A DNA stretch of 64,000 nt from Vibrio hyugaensis (GTDB lineage: Bacteria; Pseudomonadota; Gammaproteobacteria; Enterobacterales; Vibrionaceae), in NCBI RefSeq assembly GCF_002906655.1, contig NZ_CP025794.1, positions 1,054,001 through 1,118,000 of the forward strand, written 5' to 3'. The notes below the pieces were generated by a model. That model was given only the letters and a program-made list of their open reading frames with translations, had not been told where the DNA came from and searched no databases. Positions 28,536 through 38,669 of the stretch are shown here, one piece after another; within the stretch, counting starts at the first letter, position 1; each line of letters opens with the position of its first letter. The position numbers and the translations under genes were made by a program.

Positions 28536-30083
28536 ATGTCAGACGCAGTGAATAAAGCGCACTCTGATTCGGATATCGAGACTAAAAGCTACCGCGAGCT
28601 TCATCGTCCATCATCTGAGTTCGCAAGCCGTTCAGACTACCTAGACCACGAACTACAAATCATGAAGCCACGCCGTTTTGGCTTAAACTTGCCAGGTCGT
28701 GACTTCCGCTTTGAGCTTGAAGACCTTGTTCCAGCGCTTGCTGGTACGATCGGTATTATCGCAATGTACTCTGCGGTAATGATGTCTTGGGCTGAAGGTC
28801 TTACTGCTGCATGGGACCACGTTAACTTAGGCAAAGATTTTGCTATCGAAGTTGCTCGTGTAGAAATGCTAATCCCTGCACTCCTTTTCTGTATTCTTGC
28901 TTCTGGCTTTATTAACCCTAAAGCCAACCTAGCAGGTAACCACGGTCCAATGATCCCTCTTATTGGTACCATCGCTCTTGCGGGTGCCCATCCTCTTGCA
29001 TTGGCAATCCTAATCGGTGTGTTTGGTTTGATTTTGAGCTTACTAAAAGGTGGCTCAAAACTCGTAAACCTCACTTCAGAGGGTACAGCTGGGGGCCTAC
29101 TCATCTTCTTAGGCCTAACAGGTACCATGAGCCAAATCAACTCAATCCAAGCTTGGGCAGTTGGTTTGCAATCGGATACGGTTGCCGCAGGCAGCATGGG
29201 CTACATTGGCCTAATCGTTCTCGCGGTTACTATCGGTCTATATGCTTTCCTTGCTAAAGTTAATAAACGTTGGCTAGCCATCCCAGTATGTGCTTTCACG
29301 GGTCTCGTCATTGCACTTGTACTTGGTGCTGGTTTCGACATCAAATTCGTTACTGAAACAGGTCTTCCGAACCTAAACCCAATCTACTGGTGGGGTAGCA
29401 CAGAAGAAGGTTGGATGCTTGGGCTACCAAATGTAGAACACTTCATTGCTTCACTACCGTTTGCAATTCTTGCTGTAGCGATGTGGTCTCCAGACTTCCT
29501 TGGTCACCGTATTTTCCAAGAACTGAACTACCCTAAAAAGACTGAAAAAGTTCTGATGGACGTTGATGACACAATGACTATGTGTTCGGTTCGTCAAATG
29601 GTTGGTACTGCTGTAGGTGGTGGTAACATTACGTCATCTTGGGGTACGTACATGATCCCAGCAGCAATTGCGAAACGCCCTATCCCTGGCGGTGCAATCC
29701 TGCTCGGCTCTCTATGTATCATCGTCGCGATTCTTGGCTTCCCAATGGATGTAGCAGTATGGCCACCAGTAATGCGTGTTGCTCTTCTAGTAGGTGTATC
29801 TCTACCTCTACTTGAAGCAGGTATGCAGATGGTGAAAGACTCTAAAGACTCTCAAGCAGCAGGTATCTGTATCTTCGGTTCTGCTGTAGTTAACCCAGTA
29901 CTGGCTTGGGCATTGACTATGCTTCTAGACAACAACGGTCTGATTGGTGACAAAGAGCGTGCATCACGTCTGTCATTTGTAGATAAGATTGTGATCCCTG
30001 TAGGTGTACTTGTCGTCTGTTTAGTCGCTATGCTTGCAGTTGGTATGCTAGAAGGACAATATGGCATTAAAGCTTGGCTATAA
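28536..30083 (+). CDS. DUF3360 family putative permease
   Basis: The 515-residue protein has a hydrophilic N-terminus of about 60 residues and then about ten to twelve hydrophobic helices. Segments such as AGNHGPMIPLIGTIALAGAH, GGSKLVNLTSEGTAGG and GGGNITSSWGTYMIPAA match the DUF3360 family of Vibrio and relatives. The layout resembles the xanthine/uracil and SLC26 transport superfamily, but the substrate is unknown. The ATG at 28536 follows TGAGGA. It is followed by a terminator and then pflB. Confidence 0.75.
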   Translation: MSDAVNKAHSDSDIETKSYRELHRPSSEFASRSDYLDHELQIMKPRRFGLNLPGRDFRFELEDLVPALAGTIGIIAMYSAVMMSWAEGLTAAWDHVNLGKDFAIEVARVEMLIPALLFCILASGFINPKANLAGNHGPMIPLIGTIALAGAHPLALAILIGVFGLILSLLKGGSKLVNLTSEGTAGGLLIFLGLTGTMSQINSIQAWAVGLQSDTVAAGSMGYIGLIVLAVTIGLYAFLAKVNKRWLAIPVCAFTGLVIALVLGAGFDIKFVTETGLPNLNPIYWWGSTEEGWMLGLPNVEHFIASLPFAILAVAMWSPDFLGHRIFQELNYPKKTEKVLMDVDDTMTMCSVRQMVGTAVGGGNITSSWGTYMIPAAIAKRPIPGGAILLGSLCIIVAILGFPMDVAVWPPVMRVALLVGVSLPLLEAGMQMVKDSKDSQAAGICIFGSAVVNPVLAWALTMLLDNNGLIGDKERASRLSFVDKIVIPVGVLVVCLVAMLAVGMLEGQYGIKAWL

Positions 30084-30104
30084 TGACATTCGTTCAAAAA
30101 TTGT

Positions 30105-30136
30105 GTGGGTAGCGCTCGTCGCTACCCCATTTTTAT
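30105..30136 (+). terminator. Terminator after the DUF3360 gene
   Basis: Stem GGGTAGCG / CGCTACCC with a CTCGT loop followed by CATTTTTAT, 22 bp past the stop. Confidence 0.85.
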
Positions 30137-30389
30137 CGCTATTTTTTAGTATTTATTGATTTAGTTTAAGGTTTGCAAAAATTTTTTAGTGTAGCCTTGA
30201 ATTGTGGTTGGGAAGAACCCACATTAGTAACAGTGACAATATTTATAGTTTTATCGCCCTATTCTTCTTATTTAAGACTATAAATATTGTTATTCATTAA
30301 GAGTGTACTGTTCTCCATGTGGAAGTGGAGATAGCTGGCTCAACGGCGAACCAGTACGTATTTTTTTCTACTACAAAGGTAGGTATGTC
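30137..30389 (+). promoter_or_regulatory. pflB upstream region with a long inverted repeat
   Basis: Between the DUF3360 terminator and pflB lies an A+T-rich leader. It holds an 18-bp near-perfect inverted repeat with arms at 30236-30253 and 30273-30290 (core ACAATATTTATAG / CTATAAATATTGT, one G-U pair further in) and a 19-nt loop. No T-tract follows, so it is not a standard terminator. Upstream, TTGATTTAGTTTAA at 30156-30169 matches only one FNR half-site well. E. coli pfl is controlled by FNR and ArcA; a similar input is expected but not shown. Confidence 0.45.
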
Positions 30390-32666
30390 ATGGCAGAGCA
30401 ATTTGCTAAAGCTTGGGAAGGTTTTGCTGCAGGCGACTGGCAAAACGAAGTAAACGTTCGTGATTTCATTCAGAAGAACTACACTCCGTACGAAGGCGAC
30501 GAATCTTTCCTAGTTTCTGAAGGTACTGAAGCGACTAACAAGCTTTGGGCTAAAGTAATGGAAGGTATCAAGCAGGAAAACGCGACTCACGCACCTGTTG
30601 ATTTCGATACTTCTGTTATCTCTACCATCACTTCACATGATGCTGGTTACATTAACAAAGACCTAGAAACTATCGTAGGCCTACAAACTGAAGCTCCGCT
30701 TAAGCGTGCAATCATGCCTAACGGCGGCGTACGTATGATCGAAGGTTCTTGTAAAGCATACGGCCGTACGCTTGATCCACAAGTTTCTAAAATCTACTCT
30801 GAGTACCGCAAAACACACAACCAAGGTGTTTTCGATGTTTACTCTCCTGACATCCTAAAATGTCGTAAGTCTGGTGTTCTAACTGGTCTTCCAGATGCAT
30901 ACGGTCGTGGTCGTATCATCGGTGACTACCGTCGTGTAGCTCTATACGGTGTAGATTTCCTAATCAAAGACAAAGTAGCTCAATTCCACTCTACTCAAGA
31001 GAAGCTAGAGTCTGGTGAAGATCTACAAATGACGATGCAACTTCGTGAAGAGATTCAAGAACAGCACCGTGCACTAGGTCAAATGAAAGAAATGGCAGCA
31101 TCTTACGGCTACGACATTTCTGCTCCTGCGACTACAGCTCAAGAAGCTATCCAATGGACTTACTTCGGCTACCTAGCTGCTGTTAAATCTCAAAACGGCG
31201 CAGCAATGTCTCTAGGTCGTACTTCGACTTTCCTTGACGTATACGTTGAGCGTGACATCGCAGCTGGCATCATCACTGAAGAACAAGCTCAGGAAATGAT
31301 CGACCACTTCGTAATGAAACTACGTATGGTTCGCTTCCTACGTACTCCTGAGTACGATGAGCTATTCTCTGGCGACCCAATCTGGGCAACAGAATCTATG
31401 GGTGGTATGGGTGTTGACGGTCGTACACTAGTTACACGTACTAACTTCCGTTTCCTAAACACACTATACACAATGGGTCCTTCTCCAGAGCCAAACATCA
31501 CTGTACTTTGGTCTGAGCAGCTACCTGACGGCTTCAAGAAGTTCTGTGCGAAAGTATCTATCGATACTTCTTCTATCCAGTACGAAAACGACGACCTAAT
31601 GCGTCCAGATTTCGACAACGATGACTACGCTATCGCTTGTTGTGTATCGCCAATGGTTATCGGTAAGCACATGCAATTCTTCGGCGCTCGTGCAAACCTA
31701 GCGAAAACTCTACTTTACGTTATCAACGGCGGTGTAGATGAGAAGCTTAAAATGCAAGTGGGCCCTAAGACTGCACCAATGACTGACGAAGTTCTAGACT
31801 TCGACAAAGTTTGGGCTGGCCTAGACAACCTAATGGATTGGCTAGCTAAGCAGTATGTAACTGCACTAAACGCTATCCACTACTCACACGACAAATACAG
31901 CTACGAAGCAGCTCTAATGGCTCTTCATGATCGTGACGTTCGTCGTACTATGGCTTGTGGTATCGCTGGTCTTTCTGTTGCAGCTGACTCTCTATCTGCA
32001 ATCAAATACGGTAAAGTTAAACCAATCCGTGACGAAGATGGCATTGCAATCGACTTCGAAATCGAAGGCGATTACCCTAAATTTGGTAACAACGATGCAC
32101 GTGTTGATGACATGGCATGTGAACTTGTTTCTAACTTCATGGCTAAAATCCGTAAGCTTAAGACTTACCGTGATGCAATCCCAACTCAGTCTATTCTTAC
32201 TATCACTTCAAACGTGGTATACGGTAAGAAAACTGGTACTACACCAGATGGTCGTAAAGCAGGCGCTCCTTTTGCACCTGGTGCTAACCCAATGCACGGC
32301 CGTGATGAGAAAGGTGCGGTAGCATCTCTAACATCTGTAGGTAAACTACCGTTTGCTGATGCAAAAGATGGTATCTCTTACACCTTCTCTATCGTGCCAA
32401 ACGCACTAGGTAAAGAAGAAGTTAGCCAACGTGCTAACCTAGCGGGTCTGATGGATGGTTACTTCCACCACGAAGCTGGCATTGAAGGTGGTCAACACCT
32501 TAACGTGAACGTACTTAACCGCGAAACTCTAGAAGACGCTGTTAAGCACCCAGAGAAATACCCTCAGCTAACAATCCGTGTATCTGGTTACGCTGTACGC
32601 TTCAACTCTCTAACTGCAGAGCAACAAGCTGACGTAATCGCACGTACATTCACTGAGTCTCTATAA
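30390..32666 (+). CDS. pflB: Formate C-acetyltransferase (pyruvate formate-lyase)
   Basis: PFL splits pyruvate with CoA into acetyl-CoA and formate under anaerobic conditions. The 758-residue protein has the catalytic Cys pair (ACCVSPM, residues 417-418) and the C-terminal glycyl-radical motif RVSGYAVRF with the radical Gly at 733. Both lie one position from the E. coli numbering. The ATG at 30390 begins [12 protein letters not shown], the family N-terminus. Codon use is strongly biased, as in highly expressed genes. Its activase gene pflA is 1.3 kb downstream, unusually separated by an LpxR-family gene. Confidence 0.98.
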   Translation: MAEQFAKAWEGFAAGDWQNEVNVRDFIQKNYTPYEGDESFLVSEGTEATNKLWAKVMEGIKQENATHAPVDFDTSVISTITSHDAGYINKDLETIVGLQTEAPLKRAIMPNGGVRMIEGSCKAYGRTLDPQVSKIYSEYRKTHNQGVFDVYSPDILKCRKSGVLTGLPDAYGRGRIIGDYRRVALYGVDFLIKDKVAQFHSTQEKLESGEDLQMTMQLREEIQEQHRALGQMKEMAASYGYDISAPATTAQEAIQWTYFGYLAAVKSQNGAAMSLGRTSTFLDVYVERDIAAGIITEEQAQEMIDHFVMKLRMVRFLRTPEYDELFSGDPIWATESMGGMGVDGRTLVTRTNFRFLNTLYTMGPSPEPNITVLWSEQLPDGFKKFCAKVSIDTSSIQYENDDLMRPDFDNDDYAIACCVSPMVIGKHMQFFGARANLAKTLLYVINGGVDEKLKMQVGPKTAPMTDEVLDFDKVWAGLDNLMDWLAKQYVTALNAIHYSHDKYSYEAALMALHDRDVRRTMACGIAGLSVAADSLSAIKYGKVKPIRDEDGIAIDFEIEGDYPKFGNNDARVDDMACELVSNFMAKIRKLKTYRDAIPTQSILTITSNVVYGKKTGTTPDGRKAGAPFAPGANPMHGRDEKGAVASLTSVGKLPFADAKDGISYTFSIVPNALGKEEVSQRANLAGLMDGYFHHEAGIEGGQHLNVNVLNRETLEDAVKHPEKYPQLTIRVSGYAVRFNSLTAEQQADVIARTFTESL

Positions 32667-32701
32667 GACTGATTGAATTAGCACTTTGAGTGATAAAACA
32701 G

Positions 32702-32733
32702 AGGCCGATGCTGTAAAGCATCGGCCTTTTTTT
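32702..32733 (+). terminator. Terminator after pflB
   Basis: An 11-bp stem AGGCCGATGCT / AGCATCGGCCT with a GTAA loop is followed by seven T's. Confidence 0.95.
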
Positions 32734-32818
32734 GTGTCTTGAACTAAAGTTGTGACATTGCCTAAGACTTTGTTCTCGATCTTACGTATGATGCCGAAAA
32801 CGCTAGTAAACGAAGTAT

Positions 32819-33796
32819 ATGAAACTCAGTAAATTATTTGTCCTTGCCTTGTTGTCGCCTGCTGCGATTGCATCAACGAAATCTACCGTATCTTTCACTT
32901 TAGATAACGATGGCATATTTGGTGTCGACCAAGACTACACCAACGGTATTTTCCTTTCTTACGCGACCGATAAACTGCGTGAAGACAGCGAATGGAAATG
33001 GTTCAGTTTAAACGGCAATGGTCAAGCCAACGTCGATAAAGTAGAACTTGTACTAGGCCACAAAATGTGGACGCCAAGTGATATAGAAGCCGACTACCCT
33101 CTTGTTAATGATCGTCCTTACGCCGGCTACCTGCATACCGAAATCAACTATATCTCGATCACAGCAGACCAAGCCGTTCGATACAATTTTACTATCGGGG
33201 CAACAGGTGAAAGCTCACTATCAGATAAAGCCCAAGATATCGTTCACGGCATCACTGGCTCAACCGACCCACAAGGTTGGGAATATCAAATTGATGACGA
33301 AGTCGCGTTCAGTGTTGGTTACCGAGCATTCAACAAACTGATGCGCAGCGAAGGTAAAAGCACACAATGGGAAATTACAAACGTAAACGACATCAACGCA
33401 GGTAACTTCCGTAGTGATGTGTCTCAAGGTGTCATGTTCCGCTGGGGTACCAACTTAGCGAACAGCATCGGTGCGGCAAACATCAGTGTTGAAAGCCCAT
33501 TCCACGCGAGTATGTTAGCGCAAAGTACATCCAGTTGGTTCTTGTTCACAGGCTTTGAAGGACGTTACCGCTTTAACGACATTACCATCGAAGGCGATCG
33601 TTCAGGCATTCCTGAGCCATCCGATCAATACGATGTTACGTTGCAAAACTGGCAAGCCAGTGCGGTTGCTGGTGCAGCTTGGTACAACCGAAACTACGGT
33701 GCGAGCTTAACCTTCACAGTTAAAACGCCGGATTATGAAGAAGCACAAACTGATGTTTATGGTACAGGCTCTCTGTCACTGTTCGCATTCTTCTAA
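32819..33796 (+). CDS. LpxR-family lipid A 3'-O-deacylase (DUF2219)
   Basis: A 325-residue outer membrane protein with a signal peptide (MKLSKLFVLALLSPAAIAST). The mature N-terminus has the family motif LDNDGIFGVDQDYTNGIFLS and later NDRPYAGYLHTEI, matching DUF2219/LpxR. It ends in Phe (LSLFAFF), as outer membrane barrels do. LpxR removes the 3'-acyloxyacyl chain from lipid A in a calcium-dependent reaction. The Asn/Asp and Ser positions fit the known active site, but activity is inferred. It is flanked by terminators, so it is a single-gene unit between pflB and pflA. Confidence 0.85.
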   Translation: MKLSKLFVLALLSPAAIASTKSTVSFTLDNDGIFGVDQDYTNGIFLSYATDKLREDSEWKWFSLNGNGQANVDKVELVLGHKMWTPSDIEADYPLVNDRPYAGYLHTEINYISITADQAVRYNFTIGATGESSLSDKAQDIVHGITGSTDPQGWEYQIDDEVAFSVGYRAFNKLMRSEGKSTQWEITNVNDINAGNFRSDVSQGVMFRWGTNLANSIGAANISVESPFHASMLAQSTSSWFLFTGFEGRYRFNDITIEGDRSGIPEPSDQYDVTLQNWQASAVAGAAWYNRNYGASLTFTVKTPDYEEAQTDVYGTGSLSLFAFF

Positions 33797-33810
33797 ATAT
33801 AACTCCCTGT

Positions 33811-33843
33811 GCGGCGTGTGAGTTTTCATTCGCCGCTTTCTTT
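33811..33843 (+). terminator. Probable terminator after the LpxR-family gene
   Basis: A GCGGCG / CGCCGC stem with a 14-nt loop is followed by TTTCTTTG, about 15 bp past the stop. Confidence 0.55.
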
Positions 33844-33940
33844 GCTCAATATCTCGCCAACGTCCCTCTCCAAGACTGTTTTAACCCTGCAATTTGTAAT
33901 AAAATAACGGTTAGAATTTATTAAAAAATGAGAGCAAAAG

Positions 33941-34681
33941 ATGTCAACAGCTGGTCGTATTCACTCGTTTGAGTCATGTGGTACCGTAGACGGACCCGGT
34001 ATTCGATTTATCGTCTTCTTGCAGGGTTGTTTAATGCGTTGTAAGTATTGCCATAACCGCGATACTTGGGATACGCATGACGGCAAAGAAGTGACGGTTG
34101 AAGAAATTATTGCTGAAGCAAAAACTTACCGTCATTTTATGAATGCATCAGGTGGTGGCATTACTTGTTCTGGTGGCGAAGCGATGCTTCAACCAGAATT
34201 TGTGCGAGACTTCTTCCGCGCAGCTCAAGTGGAAGGCATTCACACTTGTCTTGATACCAATGGTTACATCCGTAAACATACCGATGTTATCGATGAAGTG
34301 CTTGAAGCAACAGACCTTGTAATGCTTGACCTTAAGCATATGAAAGACGAAATTCACCATGATTTCATCGGCGTTTCGAACCGTCGAGTTTTAGACTTCG
34401 CTCGCTATCTACATAAAATCGGTCAAAAAACGTGGATCCGCTATGTGGTTGTTCCGGGTTACACTGACGATCCAGAAGCGACGCATATGCTTGGTGAATT
34501 CATCAAAGATATGGACAACATTGAGAAAGTGGAACTTCTTCCGTATCACAAACTTGGTGCGCATAAATGGGAAGCATTAGGGCTTGATTACCCATTAGAT
34601 GGTGTAAACCCTCCATCGAAAGAAACGATGGATGAAATCCAATCGATCCTTTCCCAATACCATCCAAATGTGAAATACTAA
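33941..34681 (+). CDS. pflA: Pyruvate formate-lyase activating enzyme
   Basis: A 246-residue radical-SAM enzyme that generates the glycyl radical on PflB. The Fe-S binding motif CLMRCKYC (Cys 30, 34, 37; CX3CX2C) is followed by [28 protein letters not shown] and LDTNGY are further family signatures. An AGAGCAAAAG purine stretch precedes the ATG. It is transcribed separately from pflB in this arrangement. Confidence 0.97.
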   Translation: MSTAGRIHSFESCGTVDGPGIRFIVFLQGCLMRCKYCHNRDTWDTHDGKEVTVEEIIAEAKTYRHFMNASGGGITCSGGEAMLQPEFVRDFFRAAQVEGIHTCLDTNGYIRKHTDVIDEVLEATDLVMLDLKHMKDEIHHDFIGVSNRRVLDFARYLHKIGQKTWIRYVVVPGYTDDPEATHMLGEFIKDMDNIEKVELLPYHKLGAHKWEALGLDYPLDGVNPPSKETMDEIQSILSQYHPNVKY

Positions 34682-34707
34682 GTCATATTAGGTTATTGAA
34701 TAAATTA

Positions 34708-34737
34708 AAAATACCAGCGATTCGCTGGTATTTTTTT
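34708..34737 (+). terminator. Terminator after pflA
   Basis: Stem AAATACCAGCG / CGCTGGTATTT with a 3-nt loop followed by a T run. Confidence 0.92.
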
Positions 34738-34876
34738 ACTCATATTACAATCGAGAGTACCAAACAAATCAAAACATTTGATGCCCTATCCTCGACACAT
34801 TAAACGTATACAAACCTACTACACACTTAAAACGGTAAGCAAAGCTCGCAAGGAATTAAAAGTCAGGATATCAAAC

Positions 34877-35542
34877 ATGGATTGGTTTAATTTCGTATCG
34901 GTCATTATTATTGGTTGGGTTGTAATCATGCATTGCCTACCCGATTGGCGAAAAGTCGTTTGGCCTAAAATGGAACAAGAAAGACCATTCCAACATTTGG
35001 TCTTCGCAACACTCTTCTTGCTTAGCATTTTGTGGTCTGCACAAGCCGGTGTGAAAGAAGGGTTGCAAATCCACTTTCTTGCTTTGACAACGCTAACCAT
35101 GATGTACGGTTGGCGGATGGCTTTTCTGCTCTGTATCCCTGCCATGATCGTCAATCACTTGATTCACGGCGTTCCACTATTAATGCTACCAAGTGCGCTC
35201 GTACTTTCTGCACTGGTACCAATACTAATAAGCTACCTCATTTTTCTACTCAGCTATCAATATTTGCCACGCAATATTTTTGTCTTCATTTTTGTGGCGG
35301 GATTCTTCAATGGCGCGCTAACAGGTAGCTTACACCTACTCATTAACTCGTTTTATCATCTATCAGTCGGTCATTACGACTGGCAAACCATCCAACACAA
35401 CTACTTTGTTTTTGTGCCATTACTCGCCTTCCCCGAGGGGCTTCTTAATGGGATGTCATTGGCGGTCCTAACCGTATTCAAACCAGAATGGTTAAGAGTC
35501 TTCTCGGATCGAGATTACATATACAACCACTACCACAAATAG
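34877..35542 (+). CDS. CbiM-like integral membrane protein (ECF-type S-component relative)
   Basis: A 221-residue protein with six or more hydrophobic helices. The C-terminal LLAFPEGLLNGMSLAVLTVF is the CbiM/NikM signature of energy-coupling factor metal transporters. The N-terminus MDWFNFVSVIIIGWVVIMHC lacks the metal-binding MHI start of true CbiM proteins. No T-component or ATPase gene is adjacent. It may be an orphan relative with a different role; substrate unknown. The ATG at 34877 has an AGGA 8 bp upstream; an earlier ATG at 34778 would add a basic, non-family extension. Confidence 0.7.
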   Translation: MDWFNFVSVIIIGWVVIMHCLPDWRKVVWPKMEQERPFQHLVFATLFLLSILWSAQAGVKEGLQIHFLALTTLTMMYGWRMAFLLCIPAMIVNHLIHGVPLLMLPSALVLSALVPILISYLIFLLSYQYLPRNIFVFIFVAGFFNGALTGSLHLLINSFYHLSVGHYDWQTIQHNYFVFVPLLAFPEGLLNGMSLAVLTVFKPEWLRVFSDRDYIYNHYHK

Positions 35543-35700
35543 CATGTCACAACGCATTCATACGCTGTTTGTAAACTGGCTAAATTTGATAATTCTTGCC
35601 ATTTTTCATATTAAATATGTGTTGAGATCATGTTTCAGTAACGTCTGAAACGTTAACCTAAGCACATTAAAAATGTATTAGATTATTTAGTGAGGTCATC

Positions 35701-36201
35701 ATGGAAATGTCAAACGCTCAACGTTTGATCTTATCAAACCAGTACAACCTAATGTCTCAGATGGACCCTAGCAGCGCAGCAAAATACAAGCGTCTACAGA
35801 CCATCGTAGAACGTGGTTACGAGCTGCAAATGCGCGAACTGAACAAAGATTTTGGCTGCATTACTGAATCTGAATGTCGTGAAATCATCGACATCATGGA
35901 GATGTACCATGCGATGCAAGAATCCAACAAAATGCTGGATGACGAAGAGCGCAGCAAAGTCGATCAACGCCGTCTGCAATTCCTTGGTTTTGATATCGCA
36001 ACAGAAGCCCAGCAAGTGCATTACGTTCGTTTCCTTGTGGATTCTGAAGGTCTATATCCTCAATTTGATAAGGCTGATCACCACTTCAACAGCCAAATGC
36101 CAATGCAGGAAAAATACCAGCGCATGCTGAAAACATGGCGCAACTGCCCTCGTCAGTACCATTTGTGTGCAAACGAATTGGCGCAAATTTTCAGTGCATA
36201 A
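35701..36201 (+). CDS. yfbU: YfbU family protein
   Basis: The 166-residue protein is very close to E. coli Yfb[72 protein letters not shown]. The family is helical and cytoplasmic. Its function is not established; E. coli over-expression was linked to cell death in an older report. A short palindrome GTTTCAG-TAACGT-CTGAAAC at 35632-35651 lies 50 bp upstream and could be an operator. A strong terminator follows. Confidence 0.9.
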   Translation: MEMSNAQRLILSNQYNLMSQMDPSSAAKYKRLQTIVERGYELQMRELNKDFGCITESECREIIDIMEMYHAMQESNKMLDDEERSKVDQRRLQFLGFDIATEAQQVHYVRFLVDSEGLYPQFDKADHHFNSQMPMQEKYQRMLKTWRNCPRQYHLCANELAQIFSA

Positions 36202-36216
36202 CGCACTAAGCATTTG

Positions 36217-36245
36217 AAAAGGAGAGCAAACGCTCTCCTTTTTTC
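36217..36245 (+). terminator. Terminator after yfbU
   Basis: Stem AAAAGGAGAG / CTCTCCTTTT with a 6-nt loop and a following T run. Confidence 0.92.
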
Positions 36246-36689
36246 ATCTCCCCTGTCACGATTTTATCAAATTTCACCTGTCCGCTTTCTCTACGCTTTC
36301 CCAAACACCACCTAGAATTCACTGATATCGACGATTTATCGCCAAATAATTGATTTCTTAGACTGTCATTCACAACACAAATTCTTCTCTCATTAAACAG
36401 TGATTCAAATGTCACTTTTGCAATAAATTCATAATTGTTAAGCAAAATTGGAAATCCCCGACTAGGCTTAAAATGAGAAAGGGAGTGATTGAAAGGTACC
36501 TATCCATCGTCCTCCGTTGCAGTGAAAAATTGTCCATAAAGCAAAGCCTTTGGCGTGACCTAACTGGGGTTTGGTACAAACCAAATGCGATAACAGGACG
36601 TATAAGTTCATACAACGAAGGGCATATCAAAGGTGGGTAAGCCTGCGTCAACGTTCGTCGGTAGACTGACTATTAAAGGGGAAAGCGAC
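36246..36689 (+). promoter_or_regulatory. Upstream region of the yeaG-yeaH-ycgB operon
   Basis: About 440 bp without a convincing gene. Two overlapping minus-strand open frames here show no recognisable protein. I looked for a sigma-54 box (TGGCAC-N5-TTGC), since the E. coli operon is under nitrogen control, but found no clear match. AAAGGGGAAAG just before 36690 is the yeaG ribosome-binding site. Confidence 0.35.
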
Positions 36690-38624
36690 ATGAGTATTTT
36701 CGACCACTATCAATCAAGATATGAAGCTTCAAAAGATGAAGAGATGTCGTTACAGGATTTCTTAGCCCTGTGCAAGGACGATAAAAGCGCTTATGCCAAT
36801 GCAGCAGAACGACTTCTCATAGCGATTGGGGAACCAGAAGTCATTGATACTGCGCAAGATCCAAGACTGAGCCGCATCTTCTCAAACCGAGTGATCTCTC
36901 GTTACGAAACCTTCAAAGACTTCTACGGCATGGAAGACGCTATCGAACAGATCGTGTCTTATCTCAAACACGCCGCGCAAGGTTTGGAAGAACGAAAACA
37001 AATTCTTTACCTTCTTGGCCCAGTAGGTGGTGGTAAATCATCACTGGCTGAGAAGTTAAAAGCACTGATGGAAAAAATGCCGGTTTACGTGCTCAGCGCC
37101 AATGGTGAGCGCAGCCCAGTAAATGATCATCCTTTCTGCTTATTTAATGCTTCGGAAGACGGCGAAATCCTTAAGAAAGAATACGGTATTGAGCATCGCT
37201 ACCTACGCTCTATCATGTCACCTTGGGCTGCAAAACGTCTGCACGAGTTTGGCGGTGATATCACCAAGTTCAAGGTGCTTAAAGTACGTCCTTCTATTCT
37301 AGACCAAGTTGCAATTGCGAAGACTGAACCCGGCGATGAAAACAACCAAGACATCTCATCATTGGTTGGTAAAGTTGATATTCGCCAGCTTGAACACTTT
37401 TCACAAGATGATCCAGATGCCTACAGCTACTCCGGCGCGCTATGTAAAGCAAACCAAGGTTTGATGGAATTCGTTGAGATGTTCAAAGCGCCAATCAAGG
37501 TGCTACACCCTCTCTTGACGGCAACTCAAGAAGGTAACTTTAACGGTACGGAAGGGTTATCTGCTATCCCATTCGACGGCATGATTTTGGCCCACTCAAA
37601 TGAATCAGAGTGGCAAACGTTCCGTAATAACAAGAACAACGAAGCATTCTTAGACCGTGTATACATCGTGAAAGTCCCTTACTGTTTACGTGTATCGGAA
37701 GAAGTGAAGATCTACCAGAAACTACTTGAAAACAGTGAACTTTCCAAAGCACCTTGTTCACCAAGCACACTCGAAACTCTGGCACAGTTCAGTATTCTGT
37801 CTCGACTCAAAGAGCCTGAGAACTCGTCCATTTTCTCGAAGATGCGTGTCTACGATGGTGAAACACTGAAAGATACCGATCCGAAAGCGAAGAGTTACCA
37901 AGAGTACCGCGACTTTGCCGGTGTCGATGAAGGTATGAACGGTCTTTCCACCCGTTTCGCGTTCAAGATTCTATCGCGTGTGTTTAACTTCGACCAAACC
38001 GAAGTAGCGGCAAACCCTGTCCACCTATTCTACGTGATTGAGCAGCAAGTTGAGCGTGAGCAGTTCCCTTCTGAAATGGCAGAAAAGTACCTCGAGTTCT
38101 TGAAGGGTTACCTTGTACCACGTTACGTCGAGTTCATCGGCAAAGAAGTACAAACGGCCTACCTAGAGTCTTATTCTGAATATGGCCAGAACATCTTTGA
38201 CCGCTACGTGACTTACGCAGATTTCTGGATTCAAGATCAAGAATACCGCGATCCAGAAACAGGTCAGCTGTTTGACCGTGCCTCTCTGAATGCTGAACTA
38301 GAGAAGATCGAGAAAACCGCTGGCATTTCAAACCCGAAAGATTTCCGAAACGAAATCGTCAACTTTGTGCTTCGTGCGAAAGCCAATAACAATGGTCTGA
38401 ATCCAGTTTGGACCAGCTACGAAAAACTGCGCACGGTAATCGAGAAGAAAATGTTCTCCAATACCGAAGAGCTACTTCCGGTTATTTCATTCAATGCGAA
38501 AACGTCTTCTGAAGATCAGAAGAAACACGACGACTTTGTCGCTCGCATGATGGAAAAAGGCTATACCGAGAAACAGGTTCGCCTACTTTCTGAGTGGTAC
38601 CTACGAGTACGTAAGTCATCCTAA
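36690..38624 (+). CDS. yeaG: PrkA family serine protein kinase YeaG
   Basis: The 644-residue protein matches E. coli YeaG in length. It has an AAA-type N-terminal domain with Walker A GPVGGGKSS (about residues 110-118) and the PrkA C-terminal kinase-like domain (about 400-640). Motifs include SRYETFKDFYGMEDAIEQIV and the QEGNFNGTEGLSAIPFDGMI stretch. PrkA-family proteins act in stationary phase and starvation stress. The ATG at 36690 (MSIFDHYQSRYEASK) fits E. coli; an upstream start at 36633 would add 19 unlike residues. It leads a three-gene operon with yeaH and ycgB. Confidence 0.95.
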   Translation: MSIFDHYQSRYEASKDEEMSLQDFLALCKDDKSAYANAAERLLIAIGEPEVIDTAQDPRLSRIFSNRVISRYETFKDFYGMEDAIEQIVSYLKHAAQGLEERKQILYLLGPVGGGKSSLAEKLKALMEKMPVYVLSANGERSPVNDHPFCLFNASEDGEILKKEYGIEHRYLRSIMSPWAAKRLHEFGGDITKFKVLKVRPSILDQVAIAKTEPGDENNQDISSLVGKVDIRQLEHFSQDDPDAYSYSGALCKANQGLMEFVEMFKAPIKVLHPLLTATQEGNFNGTEGLSAIPFDGMILAHSNESEWQTFRNNKNNEAFLDRVYIVKVPYCLRVSEEVKIYQKLLENSELSKAPCSPSTLETLAQFSILSRLKEPENSSIFSKMRVYDGETLKDTDPKAKSYQEYRDFAGVDEGMNGLSTRFAFKILSRVFNFDQTEVAANPVHLFYVIEQQVEREQFPSEMAEKYLEFLKGYLVPRYVEFIGKEVQTAYLESYSEYGQNIFDRYVTYADFWIQDQEYRDPETGQLFDRASLNAELEKIEKTAGISNPKDFRNEIVNFVLRAKANNNGLNPVWTSYEKLRTVIEKKMFSNTEELLPVISFNAKTSSEDQKKHDDFVARMMEKGYTEKQVRLLSEWYLRVRKSS

Positions 38625-38669
38625 CCAGTTTGAGTTAGGTCGCTTGTGAAACATGAAGAGGGCTATTTC

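Noticed and set aside
36206..36651. Two minus-strand open frames of 79 residues upstream of yeaG
   Set aside because: They overlap each other's region and the yfbU terminator, show no recognisable protein, and lie in the operon's upstream DNA.
36246..36689. Sigma-54 promoter for yeaG
   Set aside because: No GG-N10-GC element with a good consensus was found on the plus strand.
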